Shown in pieces: positions 44,941 to 53,524 of a stretch of 64,000 bases of DNA. Origin of the DNA: Flavobacterium ajazii (lineage in GTDB: Bacteria > Bacteroidota > Bacteroidia > Flavobacteriales > Flavobacteriaceae); NCBI RefSeq assembly GCF_010614725.1, contig NZ_JAAEHL010000018.1, positions 1 to 64,000 of the forward strand, given 5' to 3'. The notes beneath the pieces were generated by a model. It saw only the letters and a program-made list of their open reading frames with translations. It was not told where the DNA came from and did not search any database. The translations under genes were made by a program, and so were the position numbers. How positions within the stretch are numbered: the stretch's first letter is position 1; each line of letters begins with the position of its first letter.

Positions 44941-45124
44941 AGATGCCTTAAATTACAAATGATGTTTCAGCTTGCAATTTTACACTTTTGATCTTTTAAA
45001 AATGGTATTTTCGATCAATTTTAGCCAACGGCATTCTAATGAACTATTTACTTTGGAAAAATAAAGGTTCAAAATTAGGAAGAAACAAAATTTAAAAACT
45101 GTTTAAAAATAATTGGCATTAATC

Positions 45125-45142
45125 AAATACCGATCGGTATTT
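45125..45142. promoter_or_regulatory. TetR operator 1 (18-bp palindrome)
   Basis: AAATACCGATCGGTATTT is a perfect palindrome 44 bases before the tetR start codon. It lies where the -33 element of the TATATTTG promoter should be, so a bound repressor would block the polymerase. The same 14-bp core occurs again at 45802. Confidence 0.85.
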
Positions 45143-45147
45143 ATCAT

Positions 45148-45155
45148 TATATTTG
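45148..45155 (+). promoter_or_regulatory. -7 box of the tetR promoter
   Basis: TATATTTG is a perfect TAnnTTTG, 31 bases before the tetR start codon and directly downstream of the palindromic operator. Confidence 0.65.
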
Positions 45156-45186
45156 TTCTGTATTATTCATACCTGAAAAGATTTCT

Positions 45187-45777
45187 ATGAACACTTCTGA
45201 ATATATTCTGGATAAAGTTGCCCCCATTTTTAACCGACAAGGTTATATCGGAACGAGTCTGAGTGACATTACAAATGCGACCGGACTTACAAAAGGAGCC
45301 ATTTATTGTAATTTTTCGAATAAAGAAGATTTGGCATTAAAAGCTTTTCAGCTGAATGTTAGCCTTGCGATAACACCTTTGTTTAAACTCATTGCTGCAA
45401 CAGAAGGCTGCCTGAACAAGTTATATGCCATCACCAATTACCAACGAGCTTACTATGATTTAGTTAAGGACAGAGGAGGCTGTCCAATGCTTCGTGTGAG
45501 TGTTGATACTAAGTTTAACAATCCGTTATTGTTTGAAGCTGCGCAAAATTTATCTGCGAGATTCACATCAGGTTTAACCAATATTATTCAGGAAGGAATC
45601 TTAAATAATGAAATTCTCTCTGATACTGATGCGCTTAAAAATGCCAAAATAATTTTATCTCAAATCGAAGGAAGCTCGCTGCTTGCTTTTATTCATAATG
45701 ACCCGGAATTCATTATCAATGCTATGGACTTCATTGATTCGACTATAATAGAAAGCTTTAAAAAAGTTAAAAGTTAA
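45187..45777 (+). CDS. TetR-family transcriptional regulator
   Basis: A 196-residue repressor. The N-terminal helix-turn-helix domain reads ILDKVAPIFNRQGYIGTSLSDITNATGLTKGAIYCNFSNKEDLALKAF in parts, the classic TetR signature. The C-terminal ligand domain (about 60-190) resembles the TetR_C type found in regulators of fatty-acid or drug-related genes. Palindromes before this gene and before the next one make self-regulation and control of the thioesterase very likely. Confidence 0.93.
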   Translation: MNTSEYILDKVAPIFNRQGYIGTSLSDITNATGLTKGAIYCNFSNKEDLALKAFQLNVSLAITPLFKLIAATEGCLNKLYAITNYQRAYYDLVKDRGGCPMLRVSVDTKFNNPLLFEAAQNLSARFTSGLTNIIQEGILNNEILSDTDALKNAKIILSQIEGSSLLAFIHNDPEFIINAMDFIDSTIIESFKKVKS

Positions 45778-45801
45778 AAAGAAAAAAATTTAACCCTTCA
45801 T

Positions 45802-45815
45802 ATACCGATCGGTAT
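45802..45815. promoter_or_regulatory. TetR operator 2 (14-bp palindrome)
   Basis: ATACCGATCGGTAT lies between tetR and the thioesterase gene, 20 bases before the start codon of the latter. The core is identical to that of operator 1. Confidence 0.85.
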
Positions 45816-45834
45816 CTGAGCAATATATTTAACA

Positions 45835-46326
45835 ATGGAAAGAATACTTAAAACCAAAAGAAAAATCAGATTCCAGGACTGCGATCCTTTTAATCATTTA
45901 AACAACTCAAAATATCTGGAGTATTTTCTAAATACCCGTGAAGACCAAATTGCGGAACATTATGATCTTGATGTTTTTCAATACATGAAAAAAACTGGTC
46001 TTAGCTGGGTAGTAAGTTCTAATCAGATAAGTTATATCAAACCTGCTTTTACAATGGAAACGGTCTTAATCGAATCGCAACTGATTCAGTATTCTGAAAA
46101 CACACTCCTGGTTGAAATGAAAATGTGGGATGAAAACGAAACCAAATTAAAAGCAATTCTGTGGATAAAATTTATTGCTTTTAACCTTCAAACACAAAAA
46201 ACAGCAAACCATTCGGAAGATTTGATGAAGTTATTTCAATCGGTTGTCATACCTGTCAATGAGCAGACTTTTGAAAAAAGGACTTTAGAAATAATTCAGA
46301 AAATAAAATCTGAGACAGCCGTATAA
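45835..46326 (+). CDS. Acyl-CoA thioesterase, 4HBT (hotdog) family
   Basis: A 163-residue hotdog-fold protein. RKIRFQDCDPFNHLNNSKYLEYF is the 4-hydroxybenzoyl-CoA thioesterase signature, with the aspartate of QDCDPFNHLNN as catalytic residue. VVSSNQISYIKPAFTMETVLIES forms the second conserved block. It should hydrolyse an acyl-CoA in the cytoplasm, but the chain length cannot be told. It follows tetR after 57 bases that include the second operator, so it is probably induced when the TetR ligand, perhaps an acyl-CoA, is present. Confidence 0.85.
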   Translation: MERILKTKRKIRFQDCDPFNHLNNSKYLEYFLNTREDQIAEHYDLDVFQYMKKTGLSWVVSSNQISYIKPAFTMETVLIESQLIQYSENTLLVEMKMWDENETKLKAILWIKFIAFNLQTQKTANHSEDLMKLFQSVVIPVNEQTFEKRTLEIIQKIKSETAV

Positions 46327-46379
46327 AATCCGAAAAGCAAATATTTCTTTTTAAAAATACAAGCCTTCATAAAAAAACA

Positions 46380-46402
46380 GAGGAGCCATAAACTGGCTCC
46401 TC
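46380..46402 (-). terminator. Terminator of katG
   Basis: GAGGAGCCA (46380-46388) and TGGCTCCTC (46394-46402) form a perfect 9-bp stem. On the reverse strand it is followed by TGTTTTTTTATG. It lies just past the katG stop codon and may also stop the convergent thioesterase transcript. Confidence 0.85.
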
Positions 46403-46430
46403 AAATAAATTTCTTTCTATAATTAATTTA

Positions 46431-48701
46431 CTAAATCAGATCAAATCTGTCTAAGTTCATTACTTTATTCCATACGGAAACAAAATCAGTTATAAATTTT
46501 TCCTGAGCGTCACTTCCTGCATAAACTTCAGCTACAGCTCTTAATTCAGAATTAGAACCGAAAACAAGATCTGCACGTGTTCCAATCCATTTTGGCTGAC
46601 CTGAATTACGGTCGTTTCCTGCATAAAGTTCCTTATCATCAGACAAAGCCTTCCATTGCGTATTCATATCTAATAAATTCACAAAGAAATCATTGGTAAG
46701 CTGGCCAGGACGATTTGTAAATACCCCATTTTTACTTCCGTCAGTATTGATATCCAATACACGTAATCCACCTAAAAGCACAGTAAGTTCGGGTGCTGTA
46801 AGGGTCAGTAAATTAGCTTTATCAATAAGGAGTTCTTCTGTCGAAACTGATGATTTTGTTCTTCGGTAATTACGGAAACCATCTACCCTTGGTTCAAGAT
46901 AACCAAATGATTCAACATCTGTCTGCTCTGAAGAAGCATCAGTACGTCCTGCAGAAAATGGCACACTTACTGAATGTCCGGCATCTTTTGCTGCTTTCTC
47001 AACTCCTGCATTTCCTGCCAAAACAATTAAATCTGCCAATGAAACTTTTTTACCACTTCCCTGTGCATTAAATTCTGTCTGAATGGTTTCAAGTTTATCC
47101 AAAACCACTTTAAGCTGAGCCGGATTATTGACCTGCCAGTCTTTTTGCGGAGCCAGGCTTATACGCGCCCCATTTGCACCTCCTCGCTTATCTGATCCCC
47201 TAAAAGTAGAAGCAGATGCCCATGCTGTTGACACCAGCTGTGAAACTGTTAAACCTGAATTTAGTACTTTTTCTTTTAACTGAGCAATGTCGTTGGCATC
47301 AACCAAAGGATGGTTTACTTCCGGAAGAGGATCCTGCCACAACAATACTTCCTGAGGAACATCTGCTCCCAAATAACGGGCACGAGGTCCCATATCACGA
47401 TGCGTCAGCTTAAACCATGCACGTGCAAAAGCGTCTGCAAAATCATCCGGATTTTCAAGAAAACGTCTGGATATTTTTTCGTAAGCAGGATCAAGTCTTA
47501 ATGACAAATCTGTAGTAAGCATCGTTGGCAAATGTTTTTTACTACTATCGAAAGCATCCGGAATAATCGGTTCTGCATTTTTGGCTACCCATTGGTGTGC
47601 TCCACCCGGGCTTTTAGACAATTCCCATTCAAAGGCAAATAAATTTTCGAAGAAATTATTACTCCATTGTGTTGGCGTTTTGGTCCAGGTCACTTCCAAT
47701 CCACTCGTTATAGCATCAGAACCTTTACCGGAACCAAAACTATTTTGCCAGCCAAATCCCTGTAATTCTATACCTGCAGCTTCCGGTTCTTTATCCACGT
47801 GATCAGAAGGAGCTGCTCCGTGTGTCTTTCCAAATGTGTGTCCTCCGGCAATTAAGGCTACCGTTTCTTCATCATCCATTGCCATACGTCCAAAAGTATC
47901 CCGAATATCTTTGGCAGCAGCAATAGGATCAGGATTACCGTCCGGTCCTTCAGGATTTACATATATAAGTCCCATTTGCACAGCAGCAAGTGGCTTTTCT
48001 AAATTTCTACTATGAATATCTCCATCTGCATTATCATCAGAAACTACCGCTCCATGATTTTCCGGTACGCCTTCTGAACCATGATTGTAACGTTCATCTC
48101 CTCCAAGCCATGTTGTTTCTGCCCCCCAATAAACTGATTCATCCGGTTCCCAAACGTCGGCACGTCCTCCTGCAAAACCGAAAGTCTTAAACCCCATCGA
48201 TTCCAAAGCGACATTTCCGGTTAATATCATAAGGTCTGCCCAGGATATTTTTTGTCCGTATTTTTGTTTGATTGGCCATAAAAGCCTTCTTGCTTTATCA
48301 AGGCCTACATTGTCAGGCCAGCTGTTAAGAGGAGCAAAACGCTGTTGTCCTGCACCGGCACCACCCCTTCCGTCATGTACACGATACGTTCCTGCGCTAT
48401 GCCATGCCATTCTTATGAAAAGTCCTCCGTAATGACCAAAATCTGCCGGCCACCAATCCTGTGAGTCCGTCATCAGATCATGTAAATCTTTTTTCAAAGC
48501 TTCAAGATCCAGAGTTTTAAAAGCTTCGGCATAATTAAAATTATTACCCAACGGATCCGATAAAGAAGAATTCTGTCTCAGGATATTTACTTTCAGCTGA
48601 TTTGGCCACCAGTCACGATTTTTTGTTCCTGAAGCTGCTGCTTTGTCCATGCTGCCATTATGAAAAGGGCATTTACTAATGTCATTTGATTGATTTTCCA
48701 T
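46431..48701 (-). CDS. katG: Catalase-peroxidase KatG
   Basis: A 756-residue bifunctional heme catalase-peroxidase of full length with both domains. The distal heme site is seen in FIRMAWHSAGTYR (R97, W100, H101) and the proximal histidine in ALIAGGHTFGKTHG. The tyrosine of MGLIYVNPEGPDGNPDP and the methionine further on supply, with W100, the Met-Tyr-Trp adduct that gives catalase activity. The second, heme-free half begins near 440 (DPLPEVNHPLVD) and has the family blocks RGSDKRGGANGARI and DLIVLAGNAGVEKAAKDAG. It destroys hydrogen peroxide. An OxyR-like site lies about 100 bases upstream. Confidence 0.98.
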   Translation of the reverse strand: MENQSNDISKCPFHNGSMDKAAASGTKNRDWWPNQLKVNILRQNSSLSDPLGNNFNYAEAFKTLDLEALKKDLHDLMTDSQDWWPADFGHYGGLFIRMAWHSAGTYRVHDGRGGAGAGQQRFAPLNSWPDNVGLDKARRLLWPIKQKYGQKISWADLMILTGNVALESMGFKTFGFAGGRADVWEPDESVYWGAETTWLGGDERYNHGSEGVPENHGAVVSDDNADGDIHSRNLEKPLAAVQMGLIYVNPEGPDGNPDPIAAAKDIRDTFGRMAMDDEETVALIAGGHTFGKTHGAAPSDHVDKEPEAAGIELQGFGWQNSFGSGKGSDAITSGLEVTWTKTPTQWSNNFFENLFAFEWELSKSPGGAHQWVAKNAEPIIPDAFDSSKKHLPTMLTTDLSLRLDPAYEKISRRFLENPDDFADAFARAWFKLTHRDMGPRARYLGADVPQEVLLWQDPLPEVNHPLVDANDIAQLKEKVLNSGLTVSQLVSTAWASASTFRGSDKRGGANGARISLAPQKDWQVNNPAQLKVVLDKLETIQTEFNAQGSGKKVSLADLIVLAGNAGVEKAAKDAGHSVSVPFSAGRTDASSEQTDVESFGYLEPRVDGFRNYRRTKSSVSTEELLIDKANLLTLTAPELTVLLGGLRVLDINTDGSKNGVFTNRPGQLTNDFFVNLLDMNTQWKALSDDKELYAGNDRNSGQPKWIGTRADLVFGSNSELRAVAEVYAGSDAQEKFITDFVSVWNKVMNLDRFDLI

Positions 48702-48796
48702 AATTTATTTTTTTGATTTTTATTATTTAACGGAATTACGAATTTACAAACTAAACAAAGAGTCTTCATCAAGCATCTATATTATATCAATCTACT

Positions 48797-48817
48797 TTCA
48801 TAGATAAAATCTATGAA
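48797..48817. promoter_or_regulatory. OxyR-like operator upstream of katG
   Basis: The inverted repeat TTCATAGAT - AAA - ATCTATGAA contains ATAG at 48800-48803 and CTAT at 48811-48814, with T at 48805 and A at 48809. That fits the OxyR half-site ATAGnTnnnAnCTAT at every fixed position. It lies about 100 bases before the katG start in the gap shared with the divergent secreted-protein gene. A second, weaker partial copy may lie just to the left. Confidence 0.6.
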
Positions 48818-48977
48818 TTTAAAAAACTAAGAAAAACTATTGAATGCTACCAAGAAAGAATATACTTTATAAAAAGACAATCCAATTACTAAGATAACAA
48901 ACTGAAAGATACGAAAAATACTTTTTTTATACCATTGATATTCACTAACTTGCATAGTAATCTTAAATTATTATACC

Positions 48978-50054
48978 ATGAAAAAAATCTTTTTGCCTTT
49001 TTTAGTAGTTATAATAAGTTTATTCAATCAGCCTGTATTTTCCCAAACAGAAGAAGATACACCCGCATTAGGTTTGCCCGGGGACAATCTGGATCTTTAT
49101 GCTGTATTATCCCTTTTTCAAAAATCTAAAACTATCGAAGAATTCGAAAAAAACTTAAACCTGAAAGAAACAGGCATTAATAATCTGGATTTGAATCTTG
49201 ATAAAAAAGCTGACTTTATAAAGGTAGTCACAAAAAAAGATGGTAACGCTTTTACTTTTATTCTTCAGGTCAATGTCAATAAAAAAGAAACACAGGATGT
49301 AGCAGTAATATTAGTTAATAAGGATAAAAACGGAAAGGTTTCGCTACAGATTGTAGGTGACGAAGATCTTTACGGAAAAGATTATGTTATTGAGCCAGCT
49401 ACTAAGGATACTCCTTCTGTAACTGCAAATCCTGCTTATACAGGTTCAAACCCTGTTACAGTTAATGTTCCCGCTACAACTACCGTTGTTGTCGAGACCC
49501 AGCCAATCGTACAATACGTCTATTCTCCTGCCTACGTTCCGTATTACCCTCCTTATTATTATGGTTTTTATCCTCCTTATTTTGCAGCTTTTACCATAAT
49601 GGCAGTAGGTATTTATCGTCATAATAATTGGTATTATCATGGTGGTTATTACGGAGGTCACTATCACGGTGGAAACAATACTGTGATCATTAACAACCGA
49701 AATCAAATTAATCATTATAATAGTGAGAGAAACCGATCAAATACTGTTTCTAACAACAGAGCCAACGGAAGTTATAATACCACCAGAAATAATTCAACAC
49801 GCCCATCTGCCGGAACTTCAGATCGCCATACCAACAGAAGTTCTTCATCTACCCGCCCTTCGGCAGGAACATCAGACCGCCAGTTTGGATCTGGATCAAG
49901 AGGTTCGTCTACTTCAACCCGTCCCTCTACAGGGACCTCGAATCGCTCTTTTAATACACCATCCAGATCATCAAATTTTTCTTCAGGACATGCAGGTGGT
50001 TTTGGAGGACGCACAGGCGGCGGCGGAGGTTTTGGAGGCGGAAGAAGACGCTAA
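48978..50054 (+). CDS. Secreted protein with Tyr-rich middle and Arg/Ser/Gly repeat tail
   Basis: A 358-residue protein with a signal peptide (1-22, VFSQ). Residues 25-140 form a folded domain (LGLPGDNLDLYAVLSLFQKSKTIEEFEKNLN ...) of unknown family. A proline/tyrosine-rich stretch (YVPYYPPYYYGFYPPY) and a hydrophobic patch follow, then His/Gly/Tyr-rich sequence. The last 110 residues carry about three degenerate copies of TRPSAGTSDR and end in GFGGRTGGGGGFGGGRRR. The tail is probably disordered. The gene is divergent from katG and is followed by a hairpin terminator. The function is unknown. Proteins of this build are common in Bacteroidetes envelopes. Confidence 0.7.
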   Translation: MKKIFLPFLVVIISLFNQPVFSQTEEDTPALGLPGDNLDLYAVLSLFQKSKTIEEFEKNLNLKETGINNLDLNLDKKADFIKVVTKKDGNAFTFILQVNVNKKETQDVAVILVNKDKNGKVSLQIVGDEDLYGKDYVIEPATKDTPSVTANPAYTGSNPVTVNVPATTTVVVETQPIVQYVYSPAYVPYYPPYYYGFYPPYFAAFTIMAVGIYRHNNWYYHGGYYGGHYHGGNNTVIINNRNQINHYNSERNRSNTVSNNRANGSYNTTRNNSTRPSAGTSDRHTNRSSSSTRPSAGTSDRQFGSGSRGSSTSTRPSTGTSNRSFNTPSRSSNFSSGHAGGFGGRTGGGGGFGGGRRR

Positions 50055-50067
50055 AAACTTTTTTCAT

Positions 50068-50091
50068 GAGGCTGTCTAAAAAGACAGCCTC
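50068..50091. terminator. Bidirectional terminator hairpin
   Basis: GAGGCTGTCT and AGACAGCCTC form a perfect 10-bp stem around AAAA. It sits between two convergent genes, 14 bases past the stop of the rightward one. T-runs are weak on both sides. Confidence 0.75.
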
Positions 50092-50112
50092 CATTATTAT
50101 TTAAAAAATGCC

Positions 50113-50592
50113 TTATTTAGCTACAATATCAGAAGCACTCATATCTCTCACACAAACATATTTGCCATCTCTTTTTTCAAAAAAACTCATATAATTTCCT
50201 TTATTAAGAAGTATATCCGTTGAATCTTTTACCTGAAAAGTTCCTGTTTCCAAAACCTGAACACCATCACTGGATACAAAAACTTCACCTGTTTTAAAAG
50301 ATATCTTGTTTTTAGAACCCTCTGCTAAATCTGCTGTCAGAAATTCCAAAATAGACTCTTTGCCCACCAGCGGTTCAGCATTTGGATAATAAGTCACCGC
50401 ATCATCTGCATAATAGCCAATGTTTTTAATTTTACCTTCATTGTAGGTTGCGGCAAACTCATCTTCCTTAGCCTGAATTTCTTTTTTTATTTGCTCTTTA
50501 TCAATTACCTGCACTTCCTGTTTATTATTACAAGCCAGCATAAAAGCTAAAATACCTACTAGCAACACACCTTTTAAAATACTTTTTTTCAT
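50113..50592 (-). CDS. SnoaL/DUF4440-like lipoprotein
   Basis: A 159-residue protein with a lipoprotein signal (MKKSILKGVLLVGILAFMLACNN, cysteine at residue 21). The mature part has the NTF2-like cone fold pattern: EFAATYNEGKIKNIGYYADDAVTYYPNAEPLVGKESILEFL split over its blocks, and GTFQVKDSTDILLNKGNYM. This resembles ketosteroid-isomerase-like DUF4440 proteins. It is presumably anchored in an envelope membrane. Its ligand and role are unknown. Confidence 0.8.
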   Translation of the reverse strand: MKKSILKGVLLVGILAFMLACNNKQEVQVIDKEQIKKEIQAKEDEFAATYNEGKIKNIGYYADDAVTYYPNAEPLVGKESILEFLTADLAEGSKNKISFKTGEVFVSSDGVQVLETGTFQVKDSTDILLNKGNYMSFFEKRDGKYVCVRDMSASDIVAK

Positions 50593-50834
50593 AAATTAAA
50601 ATTTTAGATCCGTACCTTAAAATTAAATATAAAATTCAGAAAATCAGACTATTTGAATTAAAAAGTTTTAAAAAGTCAAATATTAAAGAAACCTTTTAAA
50701 CGAAAATTTTATAAATATTCTAATATCATTATATAAAATATTCTGTGCATAAAAATGCTTTCTTTATGGTTATCATTCCTAATTACTCAATCTTTTAATT
50801 ATATTACGACAATTAAAAAAACAACTAATTAATT

Positions 50835-51891
50835 ATGAAAGACTTAGCACGAAGATTTTCCGAAAACCCGCTATTGATGCCTAAAGACCTGCAGCCGAGT
50901 AATCCTGACTTACAAATTATCAGTCTTTTAAATCCCGGTGTATTTCTATTTGAACAAAAAACATGGCTTTTGGTAAGGGTTGCCGAAAGTATTGCACAAA
51001 AAGAAGGCATTATTTTCTTTCCGTCAGTTAATGATTTAGGTAAAGTTGAAATCATTGAAATTCCGCTAAATGATCCTGATCTCGTTGCTACAGATGCACG
51101 AATAATTCAATATAAAGGACTTGACTATCTGACTACACTTTCTCATTTGAGGCTTTTTATGCAGCGACGATGGCATTCATTTTTATGCTCCCGAAGGTTA
51201 TGACTCATTATTCGGTTCAGGAATACTGGAGCAATTCGGTATTGAAGATGCCAGGGTAAGTAAACTGGAAGACACTTATTATATTACTTATACTGCCGTT
51301 TCTTCCAATGGCGTGGGTGTTGGACTTCGAACAACTAAAGACTGGAAACATTTTGAATCAAAATCGATGATATTTCCTCCGCATAATAAAGATTGTGCCA
51401 TTTTTGAAGAAAAAATCAACGGTAAATTTTATGCTTTGCATCGCCCATCAAGTCCGCAGATCGGAGGCAATTATATCTGGCTTGCAGAATCTCCGGATGG
51501 TATTCATTGGGGAAACCATCATTTTCTTTTGGGAACCAGAAAAGGCCTTTGGGACAGCGCAAGAGTTGGTGCCGGTGCTGCCCCGATTAAAACAGACAAA
51601 GGCTGGCTCGAAATTTATCATGGAGCAAATGCCGAACATCAATATTGCCTGGGTGCTTTTTTAATGGATTTAAAAAATCCTTCCAAAGTAATTGCAAGAA
51701 CTCTTGAACCTATCATGATACCTCTGGAAAATTATGAACTTAGCGGTTTTTTCGGATATGTGGTTTTTACTAATGGCCACGTTGTAGAAGGCGATAAACT
51801 AACAATATATTATGGAGCTGCGGATGAATTTGTCTGCGGCGCTCATTTTTCAATCAAAGAAATTTTGTCTGCACTTGAAGTTCCTTTTTAA
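50835..51891 (+). pseudogene. GH130 mannoside-phosphorylase-like gene with a one-base frameshift
   Basis: The first frame (50835-51203) gives ARRFSENPLLMPKDLQPSNP and LNPGVFLFEQKTWLLVRVAE, the start of a GH130 beta-propeller. The second frame continues with CSDDGIHFYAPEG, EDARVSKLEDTYYITYTAVS (with the expected proton-donor aspartate of DARV), HRPSSPQIGGNYIWLAESPDG and WDSARVGAGAAPIKTDKGWL. They join if one T is removed from the run of five at 51154-51158, giving SHLRLLCSDDGIHF and a 351-residue protein of normal length. GH130 enzymes phosphorolyse beta-mannosides in the cytoplasm. No other mannan genes are nearby. Confidence 0.85.
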
Positions 51892-51943
51892 TTAACTGTC
51901 TTCAACATCCTTAATCCCTCTTTGATCCTTACATTTTATCATA

Positions 51944-52031
51944 TCATCCTGAGCTCATTCGGCTTTGTTCAGGATAAACTTCGTCGAAGATTTTTTAACT
52001 GAATCAGGCTTCGACTCTGCTCAGCCTGACA
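51944..52031. repeat. Dispersed repeat, CTTCGACTCCGCTCAG family, copy 4 with a partial neighbour
   Basis: GGCTTCGACTCTGCTCAGCC followed by TGACAT at 52007-52031 is the fourth copy. At 51944-51990 a related, partly inverted segment reads ATCATCCTGAGCTC, then CTTCGTCGAAGA. The rest of 51892-52217 is AT-rich, with a GGGGAAAAACACCC stretch near 52080, and has no gene. Confidence 0.65.
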
Positions 52032-52217
52032 TCTATTTTTAATCTCACCTAGAAAGGCTAATCTTAGTTTTTATAAAAGGGGAAAAACACCCGTATAAAA
52101 AGGGCTATTACACTCTTTACCAAAGTTTTAAACAAAAGTACTTTTACTTAAAATACAACATTTAAAATGGAGGAAGCCGAAAAGCCAAAAAGAGTAGGTT
52201 TATAAAAAACTAGAATT

Positions 52218-52865
52218 ATGAAAACAAAAACACTATTAATTATTGGTGTTATAGCCTTTGGGTTGATATTATTTTCCCAATGCAAACCCAATAAAATGCT
52301 CGTCTACAACGACAATGGAAATTATTTAGTCGATAATAATTTCCTGATCAAAGATGTTAAGGAAATGTCTAAAGCAGATATCGACGGACTTATCGCACTT
52401 GATAAAGAATACACCAAATTTGGAGGCGCCGGTTTTCTGAATTACATTGTCCATACACAAAGAATCCAGCACATTACCCGAATTCAAAACTGGGATAAGC
52501 TGACAAAATTCACAAAACTGAATGTCATTCATAAAGGCTGTTTTGAAAGAGCAGATATTGATTGGAACTCTTTTGGGGACATCAAAGTAAGACTTGATAA
52601 AATATTATCAAAATACAAATATGCTTCTCTGGATGGAAATATTGGAATTGAAGCCAATAAAATTGTGATCAGTGCTACCAAATTGTCTGAGAAAGATGTT
52701 AGTAATTTTAGCAGGCTGTCCGTTGTTGGTATTGACGAAAACAATATCTGTAATGACTACATGGGTACAAAAGCCTTTAGCAGAGTGCTAACCAGAACTA
52801 CCAAAATAGCTATTGATAAAAACCTAAATCAACAAGTTATCAATGTCATCAAACAATATCAATAA
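52218..52865 (+). CDS. Putative lipoprotein of unknown function, 215 residues
   Basis: The N-terminus MKTKTLLIIGVIAFGLILFS followed by QC fits a lipoprotein signal with the cysteine near residue 22. The mature domain is mixed alpha/beta with a conserved-looking GGAGFLNYIVHTQRIQHITR segment. No family was recognised. It is followed by its own terminator, so it is probably transcribed alone. Confidence 0.65.
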   Translation: MKTKTLLIIGVIAFGLILFSQCKPNKMLVYNDNGNYLVDNNFLIKDVKEMSKADIDGLIALDKEYTKFGGAGFLNYIVHTQRIQHITRIQNWDKLTKFTKLNVIHKGCFERADIDWNSFGDIKVRLDKILSKYKYASLDGNIGIEANKIVISATKLSEKDVSNFSRLSVVGIDENNICNDYMGTKAFSRVLTRTTKIAIDKNLNQQVINVIKQYQ

Positions 52866-52870
52866 CTACT

Positions 52871-52911
52871 AAAAACAAGGTCAGACAATAAAAGTTTGTC
52901 CTTGTTTTTTT
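52871..52911 (+). terminator. Intrinsic terminator after the lipoprotein gene
   Basis: AAAAACAAGG ... GACAA pairs with TTGTC-CTTGTTTTT with a small bulge, followed by a T-run. It lies 6 bases past the stop codon. Confidence 0.75.
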
Positions 52912-52944
52912 AATGAAAAAGAGTTTCAATCAAATACATTAAAA

Positions 52945-53517
52945 ATGAAAAGAAAATGGCAGCTTTTTGGAATATTCCTTTTACTCTTTCTGGTGTTTAC
53001 CATTGGACTAAAAGGAACTTTTGATGGTTATTACGGTTTTTATTATGACAAGGAAGAATATAAAAAACCATTTGTTTATGAGCTTTCAAACATAATTACA
53101 GAATTTGAACCAGTGAGTATATTTACTGCGTATACAGGTTTTGATACCGGATATGGCTTTTTTGCGCCCAATGTCGCCAGTGATTTTATATTGCTTTTTG
53201 AATTGCAGGATGCCGAAGGAAATGTTTTGGAAGAACGAATTATGCCGGAATTGAAGAGTAAGGAAAGCATCGTTCGGTACACTTCTGTTTTTAATATGTT
53301 TATGGATAAAGTGGTTGCTTCCAAAAAGAAAAATGAATCTCAATACCATCAATACCTGGATGTTGTACTGAAACAAATTGCAAAAAGTGTACTTAAGGAA
53401 AACTATGGAGCAGCTAAATGTACTGCCAAACTTTATTTATACGATTACCCTACTTTAGAACGATACAAAAAGGGAGAAAAAACAGATAACCTTATTTTAG
53501 TTAGTCAAATAAAATAA
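52945..53517 (+). CDS. Membrane-anchored hypothetical protein, partner of HTTM gene
   Basis: A 190-residue protein with one N-terminal membrane helix (residues 6-22, FGIFLLLFLVFTIGL) and a periplasmic-type remainder. No family was recognised. It ends 7 bases before the HTTM-domain gene, so the two are surely co-transcribed and probably work together. Small anchored proteins beside HTTM-domain proteins are a repeated arrangement in bacteria, as far as I recall. Confidence 0.6.
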   Translation: MKRKWQLFGIFLLLFLVFTIGLKGTFDGYYGFYYDKEEYKKPFVYELSNIITEFEPVSIFTAYTGFDTGYGFFAPNVASDFILLFELQDAEGNVLEERIMPELKSKESIVRYTSVFNMFMDKVVASKKKNESQYHQYLDVVLKQIAKSVLKENYGAAKCTAKLYLYDYPTLERYKKGEKTDNLILVSQIK

Positions 53518-53524
53518 ACCAATT

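Noticed and set aside
46850..48190. Four forward-strand frames opposite katG
   Set aside because: They are shadows of katG, which is complete and conserved.
49723..50079. Overlapping frames on both strands across the repeat tail of the secreted protein
   Set aside because: Low-complexity Ser/Arg/Gly codons keep other frames open. No start region or family match was seen.
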